Assembly (NCBI GenBank): GCA_963978545.1
Contig: OZ021726.1
Coordinates: 35,314,959 to 35,378,958 of the forward strand
DNA from: Linyphia triangularis
Taxonomy: Eukaryota; Arthropoda; Arachnida; Araneae; Linyphiidae
DNA: 64,000 nt
Direction of reading: 5' to 3'
Shown here: positions 36,000-46,479 of the stretch, piece by piece
Position numbering within the stretch: the stretch's first letter is position 1
How the letters are laid out: every line of letters starts with the position of its first letter
The notes under the pieces: generated by a model
Seen by the model: the letters and a program-made list of their open reading frames with translations, nothing else
What the model was told of the DNA's origin: nothing
Databases searched by the model: none
Made by a program: the position numbers and the translations under genes

Positions 36000-37080
36000 G
36001 GACGCTAAAAAAAATTCTCACGCACAATATTAATTTATTTTCATAGTTGAATATATGAGCGAAATTGAATTTGAAAATTAAAATATGTTCTCCAAATTTT
36101 AATTCAAATAACCTTCCTTAATTCGAAATAAATTCCTGTCCATGCCCATATTCATCAAGATGAATCATGTTGAAATAAAATACTGGGTTTAATGAAGCCT
36201 GCTTCGGTCAACACTCATTAATCCACAGCGATAAAGACCATTTTCTAAGGGATATATAAAAGCGAAAGCCTCCTTCATATTACCCAATACATTTTTAAAA
36301 TCTAATTTGCTACCAAATCAATCTTGGGCGATGGATTTCTCAAATAAACAAAATTGACATTAAAAAGTTTCTTATTATCTGCTTTTTAACATTGTTAGCG
36401 ATAAAACTTTTGGGACTGTTTTTCATCAGTTATTCACAATAAAGCAATTTCTGTGTTTGTTTACCAACCTAACAAATGCTTAAAGATTGAATACTAAACT
36501 ACGGTGAAACCATAAAGATGTAAAGGGTGCATTTTATGAGTGTAAAATTGCCGTAAATGTGATAATTAAGGTTTTCTGATTTCAACCTTAAGTGTTTCCA
36601 ACTATCTTTACCACCATCTACCAAATTTTGGCATTCTATCACCATTATACATCACTTTTAATAGAGGCAAACTATTGCACCCTCTCACCTTTCCCAACAA
36701 TTTTTCAATTTGTTTACATGCTAAGCTTCCCTTCAAAAATGCCAAATTTCTTTACTCTATAAAAATTAAAAATACTCTTTATTCAAAAGCCTATGTTTTC
36801 AAATCTTTTCTTTGTATGTTATTCACAAATTAAATTACGATTTTCATGATTATTCTACCATCAGAAATACCTTATGTGATTAATAGTATATTTTACCCGG
36901 TCCCTTCTGCTTTCATTATATTTGTCAACTCAATCAAAATTCTGTTTTTTGGAGGGTTTTCTTTTTTTATTTTTACTTTCAATTACTCATATGTTAACGT
37001 AGTATAACAAAACTATCGAATTCAGTAAAAAATCAATTTATTAGCATTTCTTCACATTCTGGAAGGTACTAAGTTAAAAA
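36000..37080. other. AT-rich stretch, no recognisable gene
   Basis: Nothing beyond short homopolymers was seen. Confidence 0.5.
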
Positions 37081-37084
37081 TAAG

Positions 37085-37900
37085 TGGTCTATAGAAAAAA
37101 TTTATGTGTGTATATCTGTCTGTAGTCAGTATAATTCCCGTACAGTTGGTTGGTTGTATTCAGATTATCTGGCGCCGTCAGCAACACGAGGGCTATAATG
37201 CGCCGAAACATTCGTCATTAGACAAGCCAACATACATTTACAAACACCCATGCCAACACGGGACTCGAACCCGCAACCTCACGGTCCAGAAGCTAGCACG
37301 CTAACCACTAAACTAATTCCCGTACAGATTGACCTAACCTACATTATTTATTTTTTGTATTCAGGTTAGTGGTGGTCATGGAACCTGCCATTAGTGTTTT
37401 CATCTAAATTGTGAAAACTCACGAAGTCAAACCATTGAAAAATTTATGTTTGTCAACATTTTCCAAAAACCAACTTGAACGATTTTGACCAAAATCGATG
37501 CAAAGTTGCCTTTTAAGGTATTTTAAGCATCCCCAATTCAGAAATTTCGAAAAAATTTGAAAAAGGCATAAAAAGTTGAAAAACGAATGTCGTTATACAC
37601 TCCTCCCTAGAGTATTTCGCATTCAACGATTGTTTCTCCTTTGTACTACTTACACGAAAGGATAATCTAATAATTGTCGAAAAACATGTTCCCAATTTCG
37701 CCATTTTTCGGTATTTTTTAAAAAATAATTATTGTCAAAAATATAGCCAGACTGGCTATTTTTTCTTACTTATAAAAATTTGAAAATTACTAAGCTAAAT
37801 TATACGAATTTTTATCAAGGTTAAATGCAGTGACCAGTATTTTAGTATATTTGAAAGTTGTGCGATGTTCCATATACCTAGCTTCCATTATTTCTACGCT
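37085..37900 (+). mobile_element. Family R interspersed repeat, copy 4, carrying a SINE
   Basis: The most complete copy. The 5' part has a TGTGTATATCTGTCTGTAGTCAG motif, followed by a GTGGTCATGGAACCTGCCATT block. Next come GACCAAAATCG, AGTTGAAAAACGAATGTCG, TTACACGAAAGGATAATC, TAAATGCAGTGACCAGTATT and the 3' end TTGAAAGTTGTGCGATGTTCC. Interrupted by SINE-A at 37146-37313. Without the SINE it is about 630 bp long. Confidence 0.7.
37146..37313 (-). mobile_element. SINE-A, copy 5, 5'-truncated
   Basis: Reverse orientation, flanked by a perfect 14-bp duplication TAATTCCCGTACAG (37132-37145 and 37314-37327). It lacks the first ~15 bases of the tRNA-like head, ending at CTAACCACTAAAC instead of the usual GGTCGGC. 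That shows 5' truncation on insertion, typical of target-primed reverse transcription. Confidence 0.92.
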
Positions 37901-38485
37901 AATATCTATCTAAATGCATAAGTTCCTTATTCTACGACAGCTAAATATACCCTATGCAGATAATTATCGTAGCCTCAAGTTCAAAGTTCTTAGTTTTCAG
38001 GCTTTTTCTTTGTTTGCTGATCTCTACCCAAAAAAAATTCCTTCATTCTACCCATTAAAAATACCCTTTGTATCTATGAATAACTAATATTCAACTTTCT
38101 TTCCTGCAGAATATGAACACAATATCTATTTTTTCGAGTTCTGTGTTATTATAGACTGATAAGCGACTGCAAGTTTAAGTACCCAATTAAGAACATCATT
38201 CTGTTGTTTTTATAGAATGATAAATATTTTTCTAGAATTTAATTATTGCGTCTCTGATCATGTAGTATTTGTCACCAACTTTTTTCACTCTTAAAAAATG
38301 AAAGTATTTGCCGCCAGAGATCTGAAATCGTCTGCACCCTTCCTTATTGAAAATTACAGAGCAGTGGGTTACTAAATAAAAAATAATGCTCATTATTTAA
38401 CAAATTATAACAAATTTGGTAATCGGATTCAGTTCAACTCATTCGAAGTCGATTTTTAAACAGTTGCTGTCATTTTTAGGCCCAC

Positions 38486-38552
38486 TGTATATTCATTATC
38501 TACTAGCAGTATATTCATTATCTACTAGCAGTATATTCATAATCTACTGGCA
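38486..38552. repeat. 22-bp tandem repeat, three copies
   Basis: AGTATATTCATTATCTACTAGC repeats three times with a few changes in the first and last copies. Confidence 0.9.
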
Positions 38553-39729
38553 TTGCTCTAGATTGTATAAAAAATTCAGAATAATGTTTGATAGGGTACT
38601 TAAACTTGCTGTCGCATAGTTCTGTGGTTTGACGAAAACTTGGTTGTGTACTACCGTATACCCATAATTCAATCTTTAAGGTTCCCATATCCACCAGCAA
38701 AGTAAAAACTATAGTATCATCTGCATATGCAAATGAAATAATACTACAATCATAAAGTACATTTAGCTGTCATATAGAACATCAATATTTAGAATTACAA
38801 TCTTAGTGTTTGGCTTCTTTGATAACATATTTCTGATGACATATTTCATGCATATTTCCTGGAAAATGGAATGGTTCGGAATTTAAATTCCAGAAGATCC
38901 AATTCCCATTGCGTGGAGAACTTCAATTCCTCAGAATAAACCGGAAATATATCAAGATCGGAATGCAATGCTAATGTGAAATCCGAACTTCTGCGATTAT
39001 AAGGCTTAGACCGAATGTTTATTCATACAATGATCGATCGAGAATAAGTTTCAAGGATTCGAATTCGTGCGTATCTTCTGTGGAAATATTAAAGTATATT
39101 AATGCAAAAGTTTCATTTAAAAAAATATTGTTCGTTGATTAGTTTGCAGATTCCCTTGATTATTCATTTTATTAATTAAAAATTATGTCAGTAACTAATT
39201 TTTAATGCAATTGTATTTTGCTTGTGTTCAGTCGATAGTAAAATATGGTATAATTTCTTGGAGTTGCAACTATTTAAATAATATTTGACTTTTGATAAAA
39301 AATTAAATTCAGTTAACTCACCATAAAATTTGACTAATCCAATTTTAATTACTAGACAACTTTATATATACTGTAAACAACTTTATTTATATAAAAACGA
39401 AACAGTTTGTATTCTTAATGATTCTGTAATCTATAGTCTTAGAAAAAACACATTTACGGTATTTCTAGAGCAAATAAAGAAATATTAATTTCATAAAATT
39501 TTCAATACCCTAGCTCTGATTTTTTTTAATTCACTTCTTAATCATATCCAAACATTTGATATTAAAATTCTTTTTAAAAAAGAGATTAAAAATTATTAAT
39601 TAAACATGGATGTAGAAAAGTTGCTTAAATCTATTGCGTACTTAAAAAAATAATAGTAATCATTAAGAAATATGGATTTTAGAAACTTTTTTGAGGTAAC
39701 TCACTTAATAGCTATATTGGTTGAATGGT

Positions 39730-39912
39730 TGGTTGGTTAATTTGTACGTTCAACGACCTACTTTTATGTACAGTAACAGCTAATCAGACCGGGACCTACA
39801 GCTTATCGTGGATTCCAAACCACAACGAACATCCATGCTTAATCCGGGATTCGAACCCGGTACCTTTGGCATGCGAAGCTACAGCGCTAACCCCACAGCA
39901 ATCAGGTGGGCT
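39730..39912 (-). mobile_element. SINE-B, copy 2
   Basis: Reverse orientation: tail TGGTTGGTTGGTTAATTTG, GTACGTTCAACGACCTA, GCTAATCAGACCGGGACC, CACAACGAACATCCATGC, box-B complement GGGATTCGAACCCGG and head end CAATCAGGTGGGC. No clear target duplication. Confidence 0.88.
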
Positions 39913-40029
39913 GGACTTGTATTGAAAATTGAACTGTGAAAAAATGTGTCATTTCCCATAATATATAATAAAGGTCTTATTATTCTTGTTTAAATATATT
40001 AATGACATTATTCACCATCAATGACTAAA

Positions 40030-40994
40030 TTAGATTAGATTGAAAAGGAGTGGCCAAGCCATACTTACTGTAAGCCTGTTGGCCCATTGTACCTTCTTAC
40101 TAATAAGATGACTGCCTACAACAAATTGAACAGGGCAGTGACCTTACGGAAGACCAAACAGTCTGAAAGGGAACATTACAAAAGTCGTCAGACTTGATGT
40201 CGATAACTCCACTGGTTTTAAGCCTAAAATACCTATGAATGATTGGCATTTGCCAAAGAGATGCTGTATTGTTCAGCTGAGTTTCCACAGCCTCTGCATG
40301 GGTTGTTTTCAACAACTGTCATTGTTTAAAGATGATTCCTAAGGCACTGCCGATTAGCAAACCAATCATGATTCTACAGGACTTCCTGTCCAGTTCTAGA
40401 CTTGATCTAATTGATCCTCTGACCTCTGATCTTGGTACTGGGACAAATGGTGCTGGTCCAAGAGGCTTGTTGGAGGATTCAAGCTTGGCCAATTCATCAG
40501 CATTTTCATTACCAAGAATCCCACAATGTCCAGGAAACCCAAAACAACTTAACTTAGTTATTCTTGCCTATCTCGTTCAGAGCAAGTTTACAATCAAGCA
40601 CTAGTTTAGAGTATATAAACCCGTTTTCAAGTGCTTTCAGCTTCGCTTTTCTATCTGAACAAATAGAAATGAGCTTGCATCTTGTTCTACAGGTAACAAG
40701 TTCCTGGGCACAGACAAGAATTGCCATAATTTCAGTGTGGAAAACAATGACAAATTCTTCTAGCTGTAAAGAGATATTAAATCCGGGGTATACAGGTTTT
40801 ACACTGTATACCCCGGATCCAGAGAAGTTGTCGATTTTAGAGCCATCTGTGTATATAGTAAAATGAAATTCATCCATTACGAATTCTCCTTCCTAATCCC
40901 TTCTGGTTGGAAAGGCAATTTTAAAGAGTTTAAGGAATATTGGACGTTTAGACATAGCATCCTGATTCATCATAATTAAAGGGCAGGACTCTTG
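40030..40994 (-). pseudogene. LINE RNase H domain and 3' end
   Basis: RNase H would remove RNA from the RNA/cDNA hybrid. In order on minus: FTIYTDGSK (first catalytic Asp, near 40855), FHTEIMAILVCAQEL (Glu), SICSDRKAKLKAL (Asp). After a frameshift comes PGHCGILGNENADELAK (His and last Asp motif, about 40480-40545). All four motifs survive, but frames differ. The stretch SCPLIMMNQDAMSKRP just upstream joins in phase with the segment beyond the inserted transposon. LTGHCPVQF lies near 40120. Confidence 0.85.
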
Positions 40995-40996
40995 TA
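40995..40996. repeat. TA target duplication, left
   Basis: TA at the junction of the LINE and the inserted element, paired with TA at 43013-43014. Confidence 0.75.
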
Positions 40997-41721
40997 CAGT
41001 ACCCCCAAAAAAAAAACCAGAACGATGGCTATATCTTTTGTTCTAATTGTTGAAATAACAAACAAAAGGTACCGTTGTAAATCGAGAAAGGTTTTTAATA
41101 ATTGTGTGTAGTTTTTTTTATCGTGAGGGGTCATCTACATATTAAAACAGAACCAAACTTTAAAAAGTTCAATAGCAACCTCATAATATTATTCCATATT
41201 TGGATTCAGCATTAAAAAATAATGCGAAATACAAAAATTCGTAATTTTTTAATGAATGGTTTGTAATTTAAATGATAAAAAGAAAATGATAAATTAATGT
41301 TAAAAAAAAAGTTGGTTTTTTGGCCATAAATACTTAAATAATTAATATATTTCAGTAATTTTTTTTTTCAAAAGGTAGTTTGTAAATGGCCAAACATAAA
41401 TAGCAATCAGCTTTTGAATCAATTTCTTTTTTAATAATTAATTATTAATTAATAAAGCAATTACAAAAATATTTTGAATAAAAACGTATATTTTTTTTTT
41501 TTTTTGCTTTCATTAGATTTACCATGGTCTAAAACCCCCCCCATAATTTTTTTCTTTCCATTTTGACTATTAGTTCTCGATTTTTTAGAGAAAATGTAAA
41601 AAACGCTCATTTTAAGGGACCGTATAGTAGACGACTTTTGAAAACTATCAAAGATTAATTCAAGGTAAACTAAAGGTGTGGAAAATCGCATAACGTTCAA
41701 TTATCGTATAACCAATAGTTT

Positions 41722-42050
41722 AAAAACTGAGAAACACGCTTTAATAGGAAAGTGAACTAAAAAGTAGAAGATAATTTTAAATAAGTTTGAAATAAGAATA
41801 GAGTGATTAACAAGAAATATTTATTTTGTCGTAAAAAAGCGTGGGGTGCTTGATGTCAATTTTTGTAAATATTTAATGACAGATATTGGTAAAAGTAGAG
41901 CCATTATGAAAATATCTTAAAAAGCACCCCACGCTTTTTTGCGATAAAATAAATATTTCTTGTTAATCACTCTATTCTTATTTCAAACTTATTTAAAATT
42001 ATCTTCTACTTTTTAGTTCACTTTTCTATTAAAGCGTGTTTCTTAGTTTT
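41722..42050. mobile_element. Foldback element, 130-bp arms, inside the Tc1-like element
   Basis: Arms 41722-41851 and 41921-42050 are near-perfect reverse complements, with outer AAACACGCTTTAATAGGAAAG and inner AAAAAGCGTGGGGTGCTT. The loop is about 69 bp. A partial copy of the outer end (CTATTAAAGCGTGTTTTTTAG) repeats at 42090-42115. Just left, 41675-41705 (AGGTGTGGAAAATCGCATAACG) resembles the 3' end of family R. Confidence 0.85.
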
Positions 42051-42147
42051 TTTAATCTATTGATTATTTTCTACTTTTTAGTTTGATTTTCTATTAAAGC
42101 GTGTTTTTTAGTTTTTTAAATTATTAATTATATTTTCTGTAAACTAT

Positions 42148-42150
<3 letters not shown>

Positions 42151-42179
<29 letters not shown>
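42151..42179. repeat. Poly-T tract
   Basis: T29 homopolymer, within the extra sequence of the Tc1-like element. Confidence 0.9.
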
Positions 42180-42184
<5 letters not shown>

Positions 42185-43012
42185 GCTTTCTTAAATTCCA
42201 TTTATTTAAAACAACATTTTTTAAGCAATTTCAATAAGTTATCCTTTAAAAATTTTACTGAATCATGTGACTTTTTCATTTTATAAATAATTTCAACGAT
42301 CTAGTTACATTTGTGTTTATAGTGAAATATTTCTGTAAAATATTCATGCTTTGCTAAATACTGTTTACTAATGCCTACATTTAATATTTATTACTTTTCT
42401 AATTATCAGTAGTATTCGTTATATTTCTGCAATTACAGTTTTCGATATTTTATTTATTTCGTGTGAAGAATGCACATCTTTAATGTTGTAAATAAATTAT
42501 GTTACTTTTGCGTTTACTTGCTATTTTTGTATTAATCTTAAACATGACACTATAAATCCAAGTACTTTCTATGCAATTTTAGACTAATACTTGTATTTTT
42601 TAATCTTCGTGAAACGTGCCACATTAACCGTTCGATTTCTCCCGCTGTGAAAAACCTTAAAAATACCTTTCGTTTTATGGAAATTCTCCCTGAAGATCGG
42701 TCAAAAAATGGTCGAAATATTTTCGCTCATAAGTGACGTGTTTTTCAACATAATGCATTGAAATTTGGTATATAGGGTAAATGATGTATTCTGAATCGAA
42801 TGAAATGATAAAAAATAAGGGTTCGTATTGAAATTTTCGAAGATAGCGTTACTTTTACTTAGTATACGGTCCCTCAAGAAAAAAATTGCATCAGATATAT
42901 AGAAAATCGTAAGCAAAACATTTTGTTGCAAACCGTAAGATTCTACGATAATTAGAACCGAAGATATAGCCATCGTTCTGTTTGTTTTTTTTTTGGTTTT
43001 TTTTGGGTACTG

Positions 43013-43014
43013 TA
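43013..43014. repeat. TA target duplication, right
   Basis: TA immediately after the GGGTACTG end of the inserted element. Confidence 0.75.
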
Positions 43015-43099
43015 CCTGTCCATATGAGTCTATGGCTGTAACTATATGGTTTTAACAACCAGTAGCCGTTAGCAGTTAACCACTAGCAGTAGAGTCTGA

Positions 43100-44544
43100 T
43101 TGCTCCCATCATAGCCTTATGCTCAATGAACATGTGTAGACAAAGGAGACAGAGCACCATTTCGAGTGCAAAGCCAGGTGATGTTTTGATTGCATAGCCA
43201 GACAGGCCATCCTTTGTATCTTTTCCAGTCTGGTTTTGGCATTCTTGAGTTGAGTTCTAAGCCTTCAAACAACAGCAGCATACGTAACTATTAGTTTTAC
43301 CATCATATTGTAAAGCCAATAGACCATTTTTGGTTTTAAGCCCCACGATGTACCTATAGATCTCCTGCATACGAAGAAGACTGATGTTGCCTTCTGTATG
43401 GATTTATTTAAATGTGGTTTCTAATTTAGTTTAGAATCCAAGATGACACCTGGATACTTCACGTTATCAACAAATGATATTTCCTTGCCATCTAATATTA
43501 AATTTGGTAAGTTTGAGACCCTTTTATTTTAAATAGTGTAACCGAGATTTTACCAGGATTTATTAGGAGATCCCTGTCATTACACCAGTTGTTCCCCATA
43601 TTCATTGCACTCTGCATTACTTCGTATACGATATCCTGAAACCTACCACCAACAAGTAGGACAATGTCGTCAGCATAGGCTTGGATATAGAATCCACGCA
43701 GTAAGGCTAATCTTAAAAGATTATCAACCACCAAAAACCATAGATGTGGTGAAAGAACGCCACCCTGTGGGCATCCTTTGACCGTTTTAGCCTTGATCCA
43801 GATGTTATTTAAATTGGTTGTAACATACCTATTTTTAACATGAACTTAATGAACTTTCGAATGGTTACATTGATTTCATGTTCTAGACACGCTTCTACGA
43901 TGGCAGCAATTATCAAAGGCCCACTCAATGTCTAGGAATGCTCATAAAGCGAGTTGTTTGCGTTCAAAAGCACCTTCTATCCAGCCTACCAAATGGTGCA
44001 TTGCAAATTCAGCAGCTTTACCACTTTGGTATGCATACCGATTTGCATGTAGAGGGAAGTTTACTAATGTAGTTTCCTTGAAGTACATGTCAAAAAGTCT
44101 TTTTAGCGTTTTGAGCAAGAAAAAGGTTAGACTGATTGGTCTAAAGAACTTAACTTTGCAGTGGTCGGTTTCGCCAGGTTTGGGGGTAATTGCAATTTCA
44201 GTAGTTCTCCACAGAGTAGATATATATCCAAAGACAATACATAATCTGAATATTCTTATCAAAAGTGTATTAACAAGTTCCATACCTTGTAGTAACATAG
44301 CAGGGAATGCATGGTACAACCCTGCTGATTTGAATAGGGCGAAGATATTTATAGCCCAGTTTAACCTATCTCTTGTGACTATGGTACTGGCAATTTTCCA
44401 TTCTTTTGACAAAACTTTATGTAGTCTTGATGTACTTGACATACTGCTCACTTCACTGCAATATGAGTGCCACGTATTTGTTTTAGACCTCTTGATGAAT
44501 CGTTTATATTCTCTGATAAAGCTTTTGTAGTTTTCCCAGTCCAT
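43100..44544 (-). pseudogene. LINE reverse transcriptase domain
   Basis: Would copy element RNA at the nicked target. A 200-codon open stretch (43942-44544) carries AITPKPGETDH, FRPISLTFFLLKTLKRL and ANRYAYQSGKAAEFAMH. One in-frame TGA follows, then motif A FLDIEWAFDN (about 43905-43940). After a frameshift come motif B GCPQGGVLSPHLW (43742-43780) and catalytic motif C AYADDIVLLVGG (43645-43680). The key Asp residues and the PQGG turn are present, so decay is by stops and indels rather than loss of the active site. The thumb region to 43100 is in mixed frames. Confidence 0.9.
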
Positions 44545-44739
44545 CCTTGAAACAGATTATCTCGCTTTGTTGAAAAAGAGTCTGCTCTTTTTCTTGAGCG
44601 TCTCCAAGAAGGAGCCCTACCACGTTACATCTTTATGTTTTTCGCCTATTTTGATAGAGCAACTGGTCTTAAAAGAGGAGACCAGTGTTCTTTGTAGAAA
44701 GGTGTTGGCAGCCTTAAATCCTTCAGTGTTGCGGATACA

Positions 44740-45535
44740 AGGGGGAAATCATAGTATCCCTAGTCTTAGTTCCTCTTTTAATGTATTCCAGTCAGTACTC
44801 CTAAAATTTCGAAAAGGTAAGGGAGTATTATTTCCCTCCCCTGTAACTTCAAAATGAATATAGTAATGATCCGTAAGTAAGGATTCTTCAGAGACCCTCC
44901 AATCCTTGATGAGATTAATCAAAGGATTGGTTGCTAAAGTGATATCAATCACCTCTTTTCTTAATACATTCTTAAAGATAGGAGTAGAGCCGCGATGTAT
45001 GATCATCGGATCCGTTTCTACTAAGTAATCCAAGAGGTTGTCTCCTCTTTAGACTACTATCAGAGCTGCCCCATATGGTATTTTGTGAGTTGGTGTCACA
45101 TTCAGTGATGATTGTAAGCTTCTTTTCATGACAGAAGTTTATAAATTTAATAAATTCAGAAGTAGGTGGAAGGTTTGTCAGGTCATATGGTAAGTATGCT
45201 GAACAAAGTAAGACTTCCCCAGAGTACCTACCTGTTTTAATATAAGTTCATACAGCCACGAAGTCACCGGTGCAGAATTCACTTAGCTGAGTGACGTTGA
45301 GATCTTTACATGGAATGCATGCTCTGGATTTATCTCCAGATGAGCAGTAGTATAGTGATGAACCTTTGGGTCCTCCTAAGCCTCTAATTTGATCTTTGTA
45401 AATCCATGATTCTTGAATAAGAGCCACTTTGATATCTTTGCAACAGATACGTTTACATAGTAGACTGGTTGAGTCCGATCTATGTTTAAAATTTATTTGA
45501 ATAAAAGAAATGCTTTCCATAATATTACATTTAAT
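44740..45535 (-). pseudogene. LINE apurinic-like endonuclease domain
   Basis: Would nick target DNA. The open frame from 45520 has FIQINFKHRSDST and VALIQESWIY (metal-binding Glu). A second frame has ECDTNSQNTIWGSSD (45065-45108), equivalent to the usual CDANAHH-WGSS block. A third (44749-45033) has GSTPIF, EVIDITLATN and SLLTDHYYIHFEV, whose DH is the catalytic pair. At least two frameshifts separate these, one close to 45045. Confidence 0.87.
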
Positions 45536-45539
45536 ATTA

Positions 45540-46075
45540 TATAATTGTGACAGTAAGGGCTTAGGAAAAGTAAAATAAAGTACTTTTCCTAAAATTTAAG
45601 TAAAATAACGTATAAGTAAAATAATTTCAAAACTACATAAAAGTTTTTAACTATTTAAAAGTATTTTATTAGGAAAATTGTCACTGCCGCATTTCTTAAT
45701 GGATATTTTATGTATTTTTAATATCCGTTATTCATTTTATTCATAGAAATAAAAAATTTAGTAAACCACCAGAAACGTCAGTTTAAATATTATAGTATTC
45801 CTTCAATTTTTCCGCAAGACATTTTCGACATGTTCTAATGACATCTCGGAAGATTAACGATGCCGAAAACGACATGATAAGGGAATTGCATGAGATGTTT
45901 TTAAAGATAAAGACTTCAATATCTTAAGTCACTCATTATATTATCTGATAGAAGGAAAAAACACACATTTAGCATTTCTTTTCGGAAGTAATTGTCCATA
46001 AGTAATATGCATGAATTTTAATAATATATTTTTATATGTTGATATCGGAGTTTATACTAAACAAATTATTTATCA
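45540..46075. other. AT-rich stretch upstream of the truncated LINE
   Basis: No ORF1 or 5' UTR promoter of the LINE is recognisable here. That supports 5' truncation rather than an adjacent first ORF. Confidence 0.5.
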
Positions 46076-46077
46076 CT

Positions 46078-46262
46078 GTCTCTCTCTCTCTCTTCATCTC
46101 CTTCTCTTTCTTTTTCTCTCTCTTCCTGTTAATCTTTCTCTCTTTTCATCTCTTCCCTTTTCTCTGCTTTCCTTTTATTCTTCCACTTTTTCTCTCTCCT
46201 TTCCTCCTTTCTCCCTTTTTCCTTCCCTCTCTAACTCTCCCTCTTGCTCTATATATTCCTTT
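46078..46262 (+). repeat. CT-rich polypyrimidine tract
   Basis: About 185 bp, almost only C and T (TCTCTCTCTCTC, TTTCTCTCTCTTCC and similar). The Ser/Leu/Phe-rich 146-codon reading frame across it is a composition artefact. Confidence 0.9.
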
Positions 46263-46479
46263 TGCATCTTTCTATGATAGCTATTTTATATCAATCCTTG
46301 AAAAAAATATGTTTTTTCATAAAATCTTAAATAATTGCATCTTTGAGTCAATGTATGACCACATAGTAAAAAACGTACTAATATTTTTTGGGATTGATCG
46401 GTGCCGGTTAAAAAAGGACAATGGAAACAGTCAACTATTTGCGCATTCTCACTTTTATGGAATGGAATTTGACTAAGCA

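Larger units (their letters stand above)
40997..43012. mobile_element. Tc1/mariner-like TIR element inserted in the LINE
   Basis: Both ends begin CAGTACCC followed by an A-rich stretch, then CAGAACGATGGCTATATCTT and GTTCTAATT, giving about 60 bp of inverted repeat. It is flanked by TA, the target of the Tc1/mariner superfamily. It lies exactly between two in-phase parts of the LINE ORF. No transposase is readable. Comparison with the copy at 52822 shows that about 0.95 kb (41645-42595) is extra sequence inserted later. Confidence 0.75.
40030..45535 (-). mobile_element. LINE (non-LTR retrotransposon), 5'-truncated, decayed, split
   Basis: Minus-strand order is AP-endonuclease, reverse transcriptase, RNase H, then a 3' end of the TTCAATCTAATCTAATTTAG type. 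Without the 2.0-kb insertion at 40997-43012 it is about 3.5 kb, so it covers ORF2 but no ORF1. An EN-RT-RNase H order indicates an I/R1/LOA/Jockey-related clade; placement needs a tree. It has several stops and frameshifts, so it is not active. Confidence 0.9.

Noticed and set aside
40332..40866. Plus-strand frames at 40332-40604 and 40564-40866
   Set aside because: Antisense shadows of the LINE RNase H domain.
43928..44530. 200-codon plus-strand frame
   Set aside because: It is the antisense shadow of the LINE reverse transcriptase, whose motifs are on the minus strand.
46036..46476. 146-codon frame that looks like a hydrophobic Ser/Leu/Phe membrane protein
   Set aside because: It lies in a C/T-only tract; the hydrophobicity follows from pyrimidine-rich codons, and the rest has no coding character.
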